From the NCBI GenBank assembly GCA_018136815.1, contig CM030934.1, positions 497,479 through 561,478 on the forward strand: DNA of 64,000 nt. The letters are read 5' to 3'. Each line of letters starts with the position of its first letter. The first letter of the stretch is position 1. The notes under the pieces are model-generated. The model ran no database searches. It was not told the origin of the DNA and saw nothing but the letters and a program-made list of their open reading frames with translations. Origin of the DNA: Isochrysis galbana. Taxonomy: Eukaryota > Haptophyta > Isochrysidales > Isochrysidaceae. Both the position numbers and the translations under genes were made by a program. Below are positions 20,811 through 31,631 of the stretch, in pieces.

Positions 20811-22781
20811 AGCTCGCGGGCTGACACCATAAGAGAGATCTGGAGAGATATTATATTATATATTCGAGGGTGTTCGAGGTCTCAGAGAGCGAGGGAGAGA
20901 TTCCGAGGTTAGACGTGTCCCACACCGACGACAACACCCCCACGAGAGATCTAGGGGATCTCGTGGGAGAGTAGAAGTAAAAGAGGACCGGAGCACACGC
21001 CGCCGGGGGAAGCGAGAGAGAGAGAGAGAGAGAGAGACGAGAGCGAGGAGAGAAGAAGATGAAAGATTTCACGTTCTTGTGAAGAGGAGCTGTGAGCTGG
21101 CAGCTGGCAGATGTTACAAGTCTGCGATTTAAAAAACAATCTGGGAGGGGTCGTCGGTTTTTGGCCGATTTCAGATTTTAGATAGCTCCGCGCGCCCCCA
21201 TCAGTTGTCTTCCGCGCGCCGCGTGCAAGCCTGTAGCCTGTAAGCTCGGTGGCTATTAATAGGTTGTTAATAGCTTTTGTCATCACAGCTATCTTGATAG
21301 ATAGAGATAGTGCTCCTTCGCTATCTTGATAGATAGAGATAGTGCTTTTGCTGGGTAGATAGCCTAATATCTTGAAATCTGTCTATCATGTTCACAGCCT
21401 TAGTGTGCCAGAATAACTTGGAGTGCTGTGGTGAATACACGTGTCGTAGTGGTACCTGCAGATCTGATGACTGATTGGTGCGTGCGTTTTCTTTTAATCG
21501 AGTGGCGCACGCACTAGTACTCATGTTTTTGGTGGGTGGATGACTTTCCGGGCTAGCTGCTCAGAGCTTGCCACTCGCTTCTGGAATTCTTTATTGGTAA
21601 CTGATGTTGGAATTGGCGTTGCAGTTCTGGATCTGCTGGGGACGGGGGACGGGGGTTTCATTTTTCCATTTGGTGGCATGGCTACATGGCTACTCGCACT
21701 TCCATTATCATCGATAAAAAAATTGTGGGCGAATGTCCCCCCCGGGCGGCGTCTCCCTCGTGCGTCGTCTCCGGCCGAGAGAATTGGCATATGGCGGAAA
21801 GAGAGGTGTGATGAATTTTTTAAAGTTCTCGTCCATCTTTCTTATGATCCATTGCAATCGCTTGAGTACTACATCATCAGCCGTCATTCCATTTATAGAC
21901 ATGGTTGAGCACTGTGAGGTGGGTGCCTTTGCCTTTGCCCTTTGCTCAAATACTACTATAATAAATAAGATTGTTTTTGTACCGGTAGCGGCCATCGCGT
22001 ATTTGGAAACGAGGGGTACCAAATGAAGGCAAACGACCTGATCCGCCTGACTGAGGATGAGTGTGGTGAGGATGGTCGGAAGTTGGGGTGCTCGCGCGCG
22101 TTGTCGGAGTCCGAAGCTGATTCTGTCGGGGAGGAAGAGGAAGGGGAGGAGCAGGAAGATTCAAGTGTGGGAGTGCATGTGATCTCCAGTGGGATAGCGC
22201 AGGCTTTGGATGCCTTGGAGTCGTGATTCATATCATAATATCGCCACTCATCGTGCAAAGCTTCGAGTTGTGTTATGCGCCCGGACGGCGCCGCGCTTTA
22301 TGCTTTATTTAGGCCCTGCGCAGAGACGACTGCGCATCACATAGGTATCGGTAGACTTGTAGCGGTGCACGCCTATGCGAGAGAGTGGTTAGGCTGATGC
22401 CCACCCACACCCTTGTGGCCAGGCATACCCCTTTTGTACATGATTTGGCTGAGTTATCAGCATTTGCAACTTGGAAGGACAAAATGACAGGAAACAAATA
22501 TACTATATACTATTAGAATCAGAGGCCGCACAGGCCGGCGGCCCGCATGCCGCACCGGTCGTGAAGGTGCACACCTGAAGCTGTTAGTGTGCCGGCAGGC
22601 TGACCACCCTCCATGCCCATGGCTGAGTACCTTTGGGGGGGGCCCAGGCCCCCATTGGCAAGAAATACCTAGGGGAGGGACTAGAGTGCTAGGAGTTGGC
22701 TGCACACGGAGTACCAAGCAATAAGAGAAGAAATATGTACACGAGAGAACGGTTCGCCACACCCCCGTTCTCTCGGAAGCA
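20811..22781. other. Non-coding region with element fragments
   Basis: The region contains (GA)n at 21005-21040 and two tandem units of the TATCTTGATAGATAG palindrome at 21285-21345, also found at both ends of the element at 156-1852. A 50-base block at 22000-22045 is shared with 61207-61255. On the minus strand at 21521-21905 two frames joined by a shift near the C run at 21738 would read MSINGMTADDVVLKRLQWII and later FFIDDNGSASSHVAM. I do not recognise this possible broken ORF. Confidence 0.4.
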
Positions 22782-24387
22782 ATGGCTTCCTCCTCTTCTC
22801 TCCTTTCTTCTTGCGTCGGAGGAGATGCCCTCCCCCCCTCACACTCCGTGGTGATGTACGTGCTCAGCGTAGACAGTCCGTCTCACGCCGCCTTCCGCTG
22901 CTACCAGCGCGCCGCCCTCTCCTCGTTTGGGCTGAGAGAAGGCCAGTGGAAGCTTCACACTCTCTCTTCCAGCCATACTTTCTTACTCAAGTTGTTCTAT
23001 GTGATAGACAAGGTGAGTGGATGCACGTGCGCAGCAAGGGCTTTTCTGTTTGTGTCGTCCACATGCTGCAGGCCCACAACCTCCCCCTTTCCCCACTTCC
23101 TGCCCCCCCCCCCCCCTTTCTCACCCTCCTTCCACGTGATTCCTACCTCTTGCGGTTTCTCGATGGGACACAAGAGGACTATGCTCCTCCAGCTCGCGAG
23201 ACGCCGAGGACGGGGGGAGGGAGGGGTGGCTTCCCGCCCCCCTTGCCCACCCCCGTGCCTTGCCCCCTGCCCGCCATTCACACCTACCTCCTCCACTCGC
23301 TCTCTGTGGGTACACAAGTCTACATGCCCTCCAGCTGGCGGTCAGCGGTGTGCGGGAAGGGAACTCCCCCCCGCGTGACCAACGCCCTATCTCTGAACCT
23401 AACCCAACCTCCCCCCTCACCCCCAACCCCTCCCTCCCCCTTTTCCTTCTGCCCCACCCCACCCCACCCCACCCGACCTCGTGCTTCGGACGTGGACTGC
23501 GCAGAAGAGCCGGAGCGCACAGCTCGAGGCGGAGATGGCCGGCGTGGGCAAGATGGATCTCCTCGAGCTCGACGACGCGGCGACGTGCCTCGGCAAGGTG
23601 ATCGCGTGTCTGAGGCACGCCGCGCGCCTCTTCACCTCTGCTGACGGCCGCGCACGCCACCGGTACGACTCGATCATCCTGAGCGATGATGACGCGGTTT
23701 TCCATCCGGCGAGGCTCGTGCTCGACATTGCAGAGATGTCCGACCCTTATATGGTCTTCGGCCAGCTGTCGTGGGTTGGCCACTGGGACGTGCAGGCGCA
23801 TGTTCATCGCGGCTACGCAAACACGCGCGAGGAGGTCGGCGACTTCCTCCTCCGTACCATCGAGCGGAACATGACGCGTCAGGGCCCATACACTTTCCCC
23901 ATTGGCATGTGGATGGGGCTTGGCCCTGGCCTTGTGAGACATCTCGTTGCAGCACTCGATGCCGAGCCCGCTCTCTTGGCGCTACAGGATGCCCTCAGGA
24001 CTAGGTGCGTATGCACGACCGGTGTGCATTGCTGCGGCCGTGGGGCCAAAGCCGCTGCGGTCCGAAGGCCCGTCAGCAAGCTATGTGTACTGCGCCTCAC
24101 GCACTTCTCCCTCCGCCTTCTCCTCGCGCACATCCAGGCCTGTGAGGCCCAAGTGCTCGCCACAAACGGATTCAGGGCTCGGCTACATCCTCTTTGTTGC
24201 TGCGAGGAGATCAGCTCGTGTGCCGCTGCTGAGACCGCTCAAGTTTGTTGACATCACATCATCTGGACGCCTCTTGTTCTGGTTTAGCGGCAAGTCGATG
24301 CCAACTGTTTTGCCGGGACCATTGGCTCTCTTTCATGGCGCCAAGGTGCGCTCAAGACAGAGAGCGCAGCGCATTGCGACTGCGTGA
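22782..24387 (+). CDS. Galactosyltransferase-like (GT31-type) glycosyltransferase, 3 exons
   Basis: The exons are 22782-23012, 23505-24004 and 24138-24387. GT-AG sites and phases agree throughout and give 326 residues. The putative glycosyl transfer signature is YDSIILSDDDAVFHPARLVL, a DDD metal/UDP-sugar motif after a Lys/Asp-rich strand (KMDLLELDDAATCLGKVIAC). PYMVFGQLSWVGHW and YTFPIGMWMGLGPGLVRHLV resemble the acceptor-side part of GT31 beta-1,3-galactosyltransferases. The last exon (LGYILFVAARRSARVPLLRP, then a Phe-His near the end) fits their C-terminal catalytic region. The N terminus (VVMYVLSVDSPSHAAFRCYQ) matches the strand and helix that start the GT-A fold. No strong membrane anchor is visible, so the first exon may be incomplete. 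Intron 1 is C-rich. The exact donor and acceptor are unknown. Confidence 0.72.
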
Positions 24388-26740
24388 ACGCACCGCGAGG
24401 CTGATGGGCACGCATCCCCAGAAGCCTCCTATGTACGTAACGTAGGTATGGGATCTGCATCATCGATTTTTCGTGTGCAACATTGCTCATTTGCCTGGCG
24501 CTGTTGAGATGTCACGCCCCTTGAGGTGCACGTCAGCTTACGACCATTTGAATCACTCTTGCTACCATCACGCTTCCAAGGATCGTGCCGTGAGAGATCC
24601 CGCGTATGCAACGAAATGCCGTGGTGTGCTCGAGGACATGTGGCCTGAGGGGACGGCGTGGTGCATGCTTCGCATGAAACCCCAACGCATGCGTTGCACA
24701 TATTCGAGGCCAAGCGACGCAATATGTAACATGAGTGCGGAGCAAGTTGGGTGTCCAGTCAACGCACCGAGGCAAAAGTCATTTTTCGGCTCTCGCACGG
24801 GCGACAGGACAAGGAAGCCAATTACGGCCCCTCGTTAGCCTACCGGCACAAATCTTTCCACCTGCCGCTACACTGCCCATCCGTATTGTGCGCTACTGGT
24901 CCAAAGGGGCTACTATAGAAGTCAAAAGTCAGGATAAATACGAAAGGGTATGAAAATACATCTGAAGATTCTGGGCTACACACCTACCAGTTTCGGGACT
25001 TCCCTTCACTAACAAACACCGCCCTAATCTTCCCTCCCTCCACCTCCTTCCCCTTCCCTGCCCACGCCTTCATTCCTTTCTCTTCGGTTTCCGGGGTCCG
25101 GCCTTGGTACCCTACCTAAGGCCTGGTTCGGAGTGTGGGGTCCGGGCAGGCCTTTTGATCCGTTGTTTTGTTATGCGTGCCCGCCCGGGTACGTTTTGGG
25201 TGCGTTGGTTCCGTCGGGCTCGCGTGCGTTCCTAACTGTTCCTTGTTTGTTGTGTCCGTGGTCCGTGGCTCATTCGCGCCTTATTTGCTTCTTTGCTCCT
25301 TTATCTCCTCGACAACGTGTGCTGGAGGGTTTCCGGCTGCAGTCGCTCAACGAGCACACGCAGACGCGGCGAGTGGGCGCGGTCCACTGGGATGGGTCCA
25401 GTGTGTTGTAGCTTCCTACCTTCCTGCCCATCTGAAGGCTGTAGGCATGAATATTCGTGTAAGGTACGCGCTCACAATTACAATTGAACAGTTCCCCGTG
25501 TTGCCACTGACGCACAAGACACACAGATTTGGATTCCCCATGGTCTCAAGTCCAGGTGTGCAGATTTTGGTCTCGAAATTTGCGAGTCGAATTTTGTTTA
25601 TGTTGTCACTATAATTGTTGGCTCGTTTCAGGTAATAAAACGGCATGACTTCGACTTCTCGTTGCTGAATGCGGTAGCAAAAGTAAGCAAAGACAAGCTC
25701 CGCAGAGTTGGCCATGGGGAGAGCTAAGGTTGAATGGGATGTGGAGATGGTTTGCTTCAGGTGATGGGATGTCTCATAAGCTCACCATAGGCTATAATGA
25801 TAATGGAGGCATGATCGGCAGAGTCCTAGAAATCCAAGAATTTTCTAGGACGTGGTCCTAGTTTCTAGGTAGGGGTGGGGACGGGAAAAATCGACTTTTC
25901 AAAATTGCACCCAAATCTCCAAGAGAAAGCAAGGAGGGATTCTTCATGATGACATCAAAGCAACTACAAAGTTTCGCGAGTTGATTCTTTCGTGGTCACG
26001 AGTACGAACGCCCGCAATGCGGCGATTTTTTTGCAGTGGCCAAGGAGTTTTCTTTTAGGTAAACACACCCTCATTGCCATGAGCGCCATCCATGCGCAAG
26101 ATGCAAGTGCAAGTGCTGCCGAGGGCTTCTCAAGCTCAGGCACTTCTCTGAAATTTGAGGCCCGACGATAGTCTTGCCCAATGTATGTGGTTCAAGGATA
26201 GTATTCGCACTCACCGTCAGTGATGTTCATTAAGATGAGCTACTTCAAACTCGCTCTGCGGCCTGGCGCGGCCCGGCGACGAGCTGCGAGCTGCTGAATG
26301 AATTGCGTCCGCACTCCGCACAAATGCGCGCCCTACCCACCAATGCGCTCCAAAGTAGGCGCGAAGTGGCCGCCACTTCGGCAAAAGCGCAGGACGTGGT
26401 GCGCTCATCCGCTCTGCCAAAAACTACTCAACCTCAAAATATAGACTAGAAAATAGCAGTAGCAATAGCAGGCGATTGCTCAATCTCAATCTGCTCAAGG
26501 CCGCTCGCAACAAAGTTGCATCTAGATCAATAAGTTGTGGTACCCACGCACAACATGCTACTCGCATGCGGATAACGACTGCACCCATCACAACCACAAC
26601 AACGCCACAATCGAGGCAAACATTTATCCCACAGATTCCTAGTAGCTAGAGCACTAAGGCCTGAGAACTTGGCCCATTCCGCAGCACCTGCCACTCTTCT
26701 TGCAGCTGTGTGGGGCCACCTTTAACGCCGGCATACGAGG
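24388..26740. other. Long intergenic region, no gene seen
   Basis: More than 2 kb shows no frame with recognisable protein features. There is T/G-rich sequence at 25120-25330, AT-rich sequence around 25450-26060, and no clear repeat structure. Confidence 0.45.
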
Positions 26741-26744
26741 TAAG

Positions 26745-27490
26745 GGAGTGGTGTCATGAGCACAAGCGGGGCCGCGCCCACAGCACGACTTGCATCCGCG
26801 TTAGCAGCCGAGCGGCATGGGCTCTGGCCCGCATCAGCCGCGCGGCCACGGCCATCCAGCTAGAGCCCCTTGCACCAAGCCTGGAAAGCAAAGGAGGGAA
26901 CATGAGTGCCGAAGGGGGACCCTCGGTACCTACGTCTGGGGCCGAGCGCGGCGGTATTCTAGCACTATATCAAGCAAGGCAGGCTGCTAGTGAGATTGAT
27001 CACTGCCGAGCCGGCAACACACCCAACCTCCGAGGCAAAAAGAGGGAATGGTGCCGTGGGCACCAATCAGTGCCCACGGCACCACTTGGAGGAGGCAATG
27101 CGGGCAACGGCTCCAGCTGCGCTAGCGATCCAGCGCGGTGGTTCTGGCGCCCGCTCTCGCACCAGCCGCGCTGTCAGCACGAACTCACCAGCCCCCCTGC
27201 AACCTTGCAATCCATGCCTGTGTGACCAAGGGAGGAAATGGTGCCGTGGGTACCAAGGGGGGACCTCGGTGCCCACGGCACCACTCGTAGCAGCAGCAAC
27301 GGCCCCGGCCTTGCAAGCGGTCGGGCGCGCCCCTTCGGCACGTCTGGCACGCGCACACGGCAAAATGCAAATGAAAAATTCACAGCGCCAGGGCCAGCGC
27401 CCATCGCGCTTGAATATTTCGCCTGCAGGGCAACAGGAGGGAATGGTGCCGTGAGTACCGAGAGAGAGCCTCGGTACCCGCGGCACCACT
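26745..27490. repeat. Tandem array of hairpin-forming units (150-205 bp)
   Basis: At least three clear and two decayed units repeat the phrase GAGGGAATGGTGCCGTGGG. Each carries an inverted repeat: 27049-27063 with 27070-27084 (15-bp perfect stem, 6-base loop), 27239-27254 with 27268-27283 (one G-T type mismatch), and 27444-27460 with 27472-27488 (two mismatches). Decayed units start at about 26747 and 26899. Sequence between hairpins is Ala/Arg-codon-like GC-rich DNA that diverges more than the hairpins do. Confidence 0.75.
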
Positions 27491-28174
27491 CACAAGAGGC
27501 GCGGGCTACGGATCCGGGCATGACTGGGGCCGATCTCAGCGGCTCCAGACGCCTCAGATCCCACTTTGGAGTGGTGGCCGAGGCGCCTTCCTGGATCTGC
27601 GCGGGAACTGAAGGAAATGTCAGTTTCTGTGGAGAGGAACGGCCTGGTGAGCATGCAAAAACGTGTGCATCACGCAACATGCATGCTATGGGTTCGGAGT
27701 GAGCGGGCGCGGGCGTGCAAGGTGAGGAGGGCAGCGCACCGGTGTCATAAGCCGCTCCACGCGCGTCGGAGCGCGTCGGGTCACCGAGAATGGCCGCCAT
27801 GGCCACCTAACGCATGGGGGGTCACGAGGGGTTCAAACGACAACACTGAGGCGCCCGCCAGCAGAGCTCGGTTCAGTCGGCGGGCGAACGTGAAGTTCGA
27901 CCCGCAGAGCCGTCTCCTGGCCCAAGCTGGTCGCGCCAGTCGCGAGCGAGCCTGCAACACCCCACCACACGCCTACAGGAGCGTGGTGGTGATCGACCAC
28001 CTCGAGCGAGGCGGACGCCATCCCTCCGCTCCGCAGACAAGAAGCGGCAGAGGAATTCTTCGCCCCCCCTCACGAAAAAAATACTCGCTTCCAGGAAGGA
28101 TGGGAGGGGTTTTCTTTTTCTTCCCCTCCCCACCCCTATTCTAGGACGGAATTTTTTGTCCGTTTGTAGCAACT

Positions 28175-28315
28175 TCGTCGAGTCCCCCCCCGTGTTCCCA
28201 AGCGAGTCCCCCCCGAGTTCCCGAGTCTATACCCCGAGTCAACGAGTCAATACAAGCCAAGCACACGACAGAGCCACCCCCAGTCGCCAGTCGCCAGTCG
28301 CCAGTCGCCTGCCAC
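28175..28315. repeat. Short tandem repeats CGAGTCCCCCCC and CCAGTCG
   Basis: GAGTC-CCCCCCG-type units at 28178-28255 are followed by four exact copies of the 7-base unit CCAGTCG at about 28280-28307. Confidence 0.7.
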
Positions 28316-28412
28316 CACCCTATCAGTTTACTGCTGATAGTTGCTATAATTCCTTCTATGAATTCAAAGATCAAAGATGGGCACCGTCACGGTGCACGGT
28401 GCATAAGGCAAG

Positions 28413-28901
28413 ATGAGTGGAGCTTTCGGGGGATACTCCACAGAAACGGCAAGTCGGGTCGTCGGCGAATCTATTCCTATTCGCCGTCGCTATCCTCCTA
28501 TGCCTATGGAGGATGTGCTTATTAAAGTGCATACATCATATATGAGTCCCGTGGTGTTAGAAAGTTATATTTATATAGTTGCGATATTTGCTTCCATTTC
28601 CCCGCGAGGGCCGGTAGTCTACTTTCCCATCTTATCGTGGACTTCTGCTTCTTTGTTCTTTGTTTTCCTCATTGTCATTGCGAGTAAGGCTTTGGCTTTG
28701 GTTATGGTTAGCGCCTTGACACTTACATACATCTTCCAGCGTTTTGCGCGTGCCCTCAAAAGTCAAAAGTATATTCTTGAGGTATTGGATAGGCCGTTTC
28801 GGCTGGCCCATCGTAAGCCCGTCCCCATTTCAACGGAGTGTATAATTCGTCCGGCAATGGCTGCGGGCGTGCTTTATCGTAGATATGGGGCTCTCCCATA
28901 A
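28413..28901 (+). CDS. Small multi-pass membrane protein ORF, 162 aa, unknown
   Basis: The open frame from ATG 28413 begins MSGAFGGYSTETASRVVGES. About 45 polar residues are followed by two hydrophobic stretches: VVLESYIYIVAIFASIS to about residue 75, and SASLFFVFLIVIASKALALV to about residue 115. A basic C-terminal part follows (RFARALKSQKYILEVLDRPF, then VPISTECIIRPAMAAGVLYR). Base composition is clearly more AT-rich than neighbouring genes, with many ATA/TAT codons. That could mean recent acquisition, for example from a virus or mobile element, or a chance frame in AT-rich DNA. I recognise no family. The GNAT gene starts 102 bases downstream on the same strand. Confidence 0.4.
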   Translation: MSGAFGGYSTETASRVVGESIPIRRRYPPMPMEDVLIKVHTSYMSPVVLESYIYIVAIFASISPRGPVVYFPILSWTSASLFFVFLIVIASKALALVMVSALTLTYIFQRFARALKSQKYILEVLDRPFRLAHRKPVPISTECIIRPAMAAGVLYRRYGALP

Positions 28902-29002
28902 CATTTAGTTTACTCGTAACTTCGTAATACTCGCCCCTCCGACGCACAAAGAATTAGGCGGTAAAGTACTTTAAAAATAAGAAGCGGGTCTCGCTCGCTG
29001 GG

Positions 29003-30048
29003 ATGATGCTCTGGCTGCCTCTTTCAGCCGCCGGCCTCGTCAGCCTCTCTCTCTCTCTCCCTGCTCGCCCGCCTTGCTCTTCGCGCGCCGCGGGTTGTGC
29101 TTTAGTAGTCGAGGCGGAGCTTGAGCCCCGCCTCGACTCCGACGCTCGCCTTGGCCTCGCGCAGCACGCTGACCTCGGCCCCGCAGTCGATGTGCTGATG
29201 GACGGCTTCTACAAAGACGCTCTCACTCTCGCAGCCGAGGAGTTTTCTGAGGCGGAGATGGAAGCGATGAGGCCGGTGCTGAGTCGCGTGAACGGGCAGC
29301 TACGACGCTTCACGCGCACCATGCTCTTCCTCCAGGCGAATGGCCGGTGTGGAGAGCGGCTGCGAAGCCCTAGCCTTGAGCCACCGCCCTCTGGGGGGTC
29401 CCTTATGATTTGCGTTCACAAACCGGCGACGGGCGAAATAGTCGGGGTGGTCGAGGTATCGATTGAGCCGAGGGATGGACGTGTGCCAGGTGAGCATCCT
29501 CTCTCGCATGCGCGCATCCCGAACGAGCACGACACATCGGATGCTGGCGCACTGGCGACTGCGCATTAGGGTTGTGCTGGGCGCCACTCGATGGTTTAGT
29601 TGGCACTTTGGCCTGCTCAGTGCGAGTAACACTCGGCCGCACCCATCCCACTGTCTCTATAGGTGATATTAGACCGCTCGAGCTTCCGTGGTCTCCTCTG
29701 CCACGCGTAGCATACATCTCCAATCTTGCAGTCGCATCGCAGGAGCGCAAGCGCGGCCTTGGCACACGGATGCTCCGTGCTGCGGAGGGCCTTGCAGCGC
29801 GGTGGGGTTTCGAGGAGGTGTACCTGCATGCAGACTCCGAGAAGAGTGAGCTGCTTGGTTTCTATGCTAAGCAGGAGTACGTGCAGCTGCCTGAGCTCGA
29901 CGCGCCCGAGTGGGTGATTGCCTTTTCCGGTCGCAAGCAAACGCGCTATCATTGCCGAAAGCTTGATGATGTTGCAGTTGAGCGCCTAGCTGCTGCAGCC
30001 GATACGCTCAAGGCAGGGCGATCAAAGAAGACAAACAAGTACACATGA
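29003..30048 (+). CDS. GNAT-family N-acetyltransferase with leader, 2 exons
   Basis: This enzyme would transfer acetyl from acetyl-CoA to an amine. Exon 1 is 29003-29489 and exon 2 29663-30048 (phase 1, joined as RVPGDIRPLELPW); the protein is 290 aa. The N terminus is a hydrophobic leader (MMLWLPLSAAGLVSLSLSLP) followed by a Ser/Ala/Arg-rich stretch, consistent with a signal plus transit peptide and so with a plastid or secretory location. The GNAT core includes LMICVHKPATGEIVGVVEVS, YISNLAVASQERKRGLGTRM, the acetyl-CoA P-loop RKRGLGT, then FEEVYLHADSEKSELLGFYA and a final YVQ strand. The order and spacing resemble plastid GNATs of plants. The substrate (lysine side chain, N-terminus or small amine) is not determinable. 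Confidence 0.87.
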
Positions 30049-30259
30049 GACGAATGAGGCCGTGGGAAGGTGTGCTCTAGTGCTTGTGCACTGCTGCATC
30101 AGTGGGACACTGCGTGTCCTTCGCCGCTAACCCCCCTCTTTCGGATCACCTCACCAGTCACCAGCTCCAGCTTGACTCCCTTAGGCCCCCCCATTCCAGA
30201 ACCCCGGAGGGGGAAGTACGTCGGGGACCGGCGAGAGCTACATGCCCGCGATACCCGTA

Positions 30260-30798
30260 GCCCGGTCCTCACTCCATGTAACGACAAATATCCACCTCTC
30301 CTGGGTGTCCAAGGATTCCCCAAACCCTCAGGGCCCCCAACCATGCGCTCCTGAGAAGGTACAACCTGAGGTCCAGTTTTTTCACACCCCGCCCCCCCCC
30401 CCCCCATTTTGGTATAAAACTGTAAAATCACCCACACTTTGGAGGTAGACGGGCGACTTGCCGCCCCTCATTTGTGGGACTCCTCCTTGGCAAGCTCAGT
30501 CCCCTTTGTTTTTTGGCTGAGGCTGAGGCACTCGCTATCCACCGGGCCCAACTTAGAGAAGTGCAACCTGAGGGTTCGTTTTTGTCGGCCGCAACCAATC
30601 AGCGCACCCGTAAATCTCTTGTTATATTGTCTTTAGGGTGGACATAAAACCCGGTCAGCGAACCGATTCGTTAGCCACACTATCGACGTCGCCTTCGGTG
30701 ATCACTACACAATATCCAAAGCATTATTACAGATGGTGCATAGATAGTGCCCTCGTGCCGCGCCCCTAGCCGCATCCCCCCCTAGTGAGTGACCGGGC
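30260..30798. mobile_element. Short TIR element (GCCCGGTC family), 539 bp
   Basis: The left end GCCCGGTCCTCACTCC at 30260 and the right end AGTGAGTGACCGGGC ending at 30798 are imperfect inverted repeats. TA flanks both sides (30258-30259 and 30799-30800). The left 60 bases (CACCTCTCCTGGGTGTCCAA and on) match the left end of the larger element at 35647, and the right end matches too (GTGCCCTC, then TAGTGAGTGACCGGGC). The interior has no coding capacity; it includes a C run at 30386-30402. Confidence 0.72.
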
Positions 30799-31069
30799 TA
30801 ACTTGGGCACCTGAAGGTGGATTGCAGGCGCGCGCCATGGGTCCGCGCCGCAGGGAAGAGAGGAGGAAGAGAGAAGAGGGAGGGGAGGGGGGAGCCGCAG
30901 CTTTCCCCTCCGGCGTTAACGTTAGCACGTGTCTCCTTGCCCTGTTTATTTAGGTTAGCAAGAAGACAATGGACAAGAGGCTGCAACCTCAGGTTTGGTT
31001 GTTATTTCGGCCCCGGATGGTATTTCTCACGTCAGGTGAGAGGTCGGTGGCACCTGACAAAGGGCAAAG

Positions 31070-31160
31070 GGTGACGTACCTGACGTCAGACCCGACGTCA
31101 GACCCCTATGATTATAATACTAGTAAGATAATTATAGTACTACCTCCGTTCCAAAACTAA
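31070..31160. repeat. TGACGTCA palindrome cluster, copy 2, with Stowaway-like end
   Basis: ACCTGACGTCAGAC and CGACGTCAGACC are followed by AT-rich sequence, as at 17333. The block ends in CTACCTCCGTTCCAAAAC, which resembles the terminal repeat of plant Stowaway-type mariner MITEs. I did not find the matching opposite end nearby. Confidence 0.35.
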
Positions 31161-31631
31161 GGTTCTTTTTAGCTTTTCCTTTATATCTCTCCTAAGCGTC
31201 GCAGAATTAAATCTGCACCTTCACAAATACCTTGTGGGTACATGCTGGCTTCATGGGGGCCGAGACCCCCCGGGGACCGGGGACACGATAAGATAGTTGC
31301 AAAAGGCGTTTTACGTTTGTCTGCCACAGGAACACCCAACAACAGGTCTGCCCTAGCCCGCCCCTTGCGCTTGGCCCGTCGTAGTGCACGCCCCCCCCCA
31401 CCACCAAAGGCCCCCCCCCCCGATACCAAAGACAAAGGAATGAAGGGGGTAGTGTAAAGGGAGTGAGTGTTCTGGGGTATAGGCGATGGCGTGAGTCGGT
31501 ACCGTGAGTGCGTGGTCCTTTATGGCTAGCGGTAGTAGCCTGAATCTTCAAATGTTTTATTTAAGGTGCCCTCCCCTCTTGACCGCCCTCTGGACGTTGC
31601 TTAACCAAAAAATACATCGGTCTCCTGCTAC

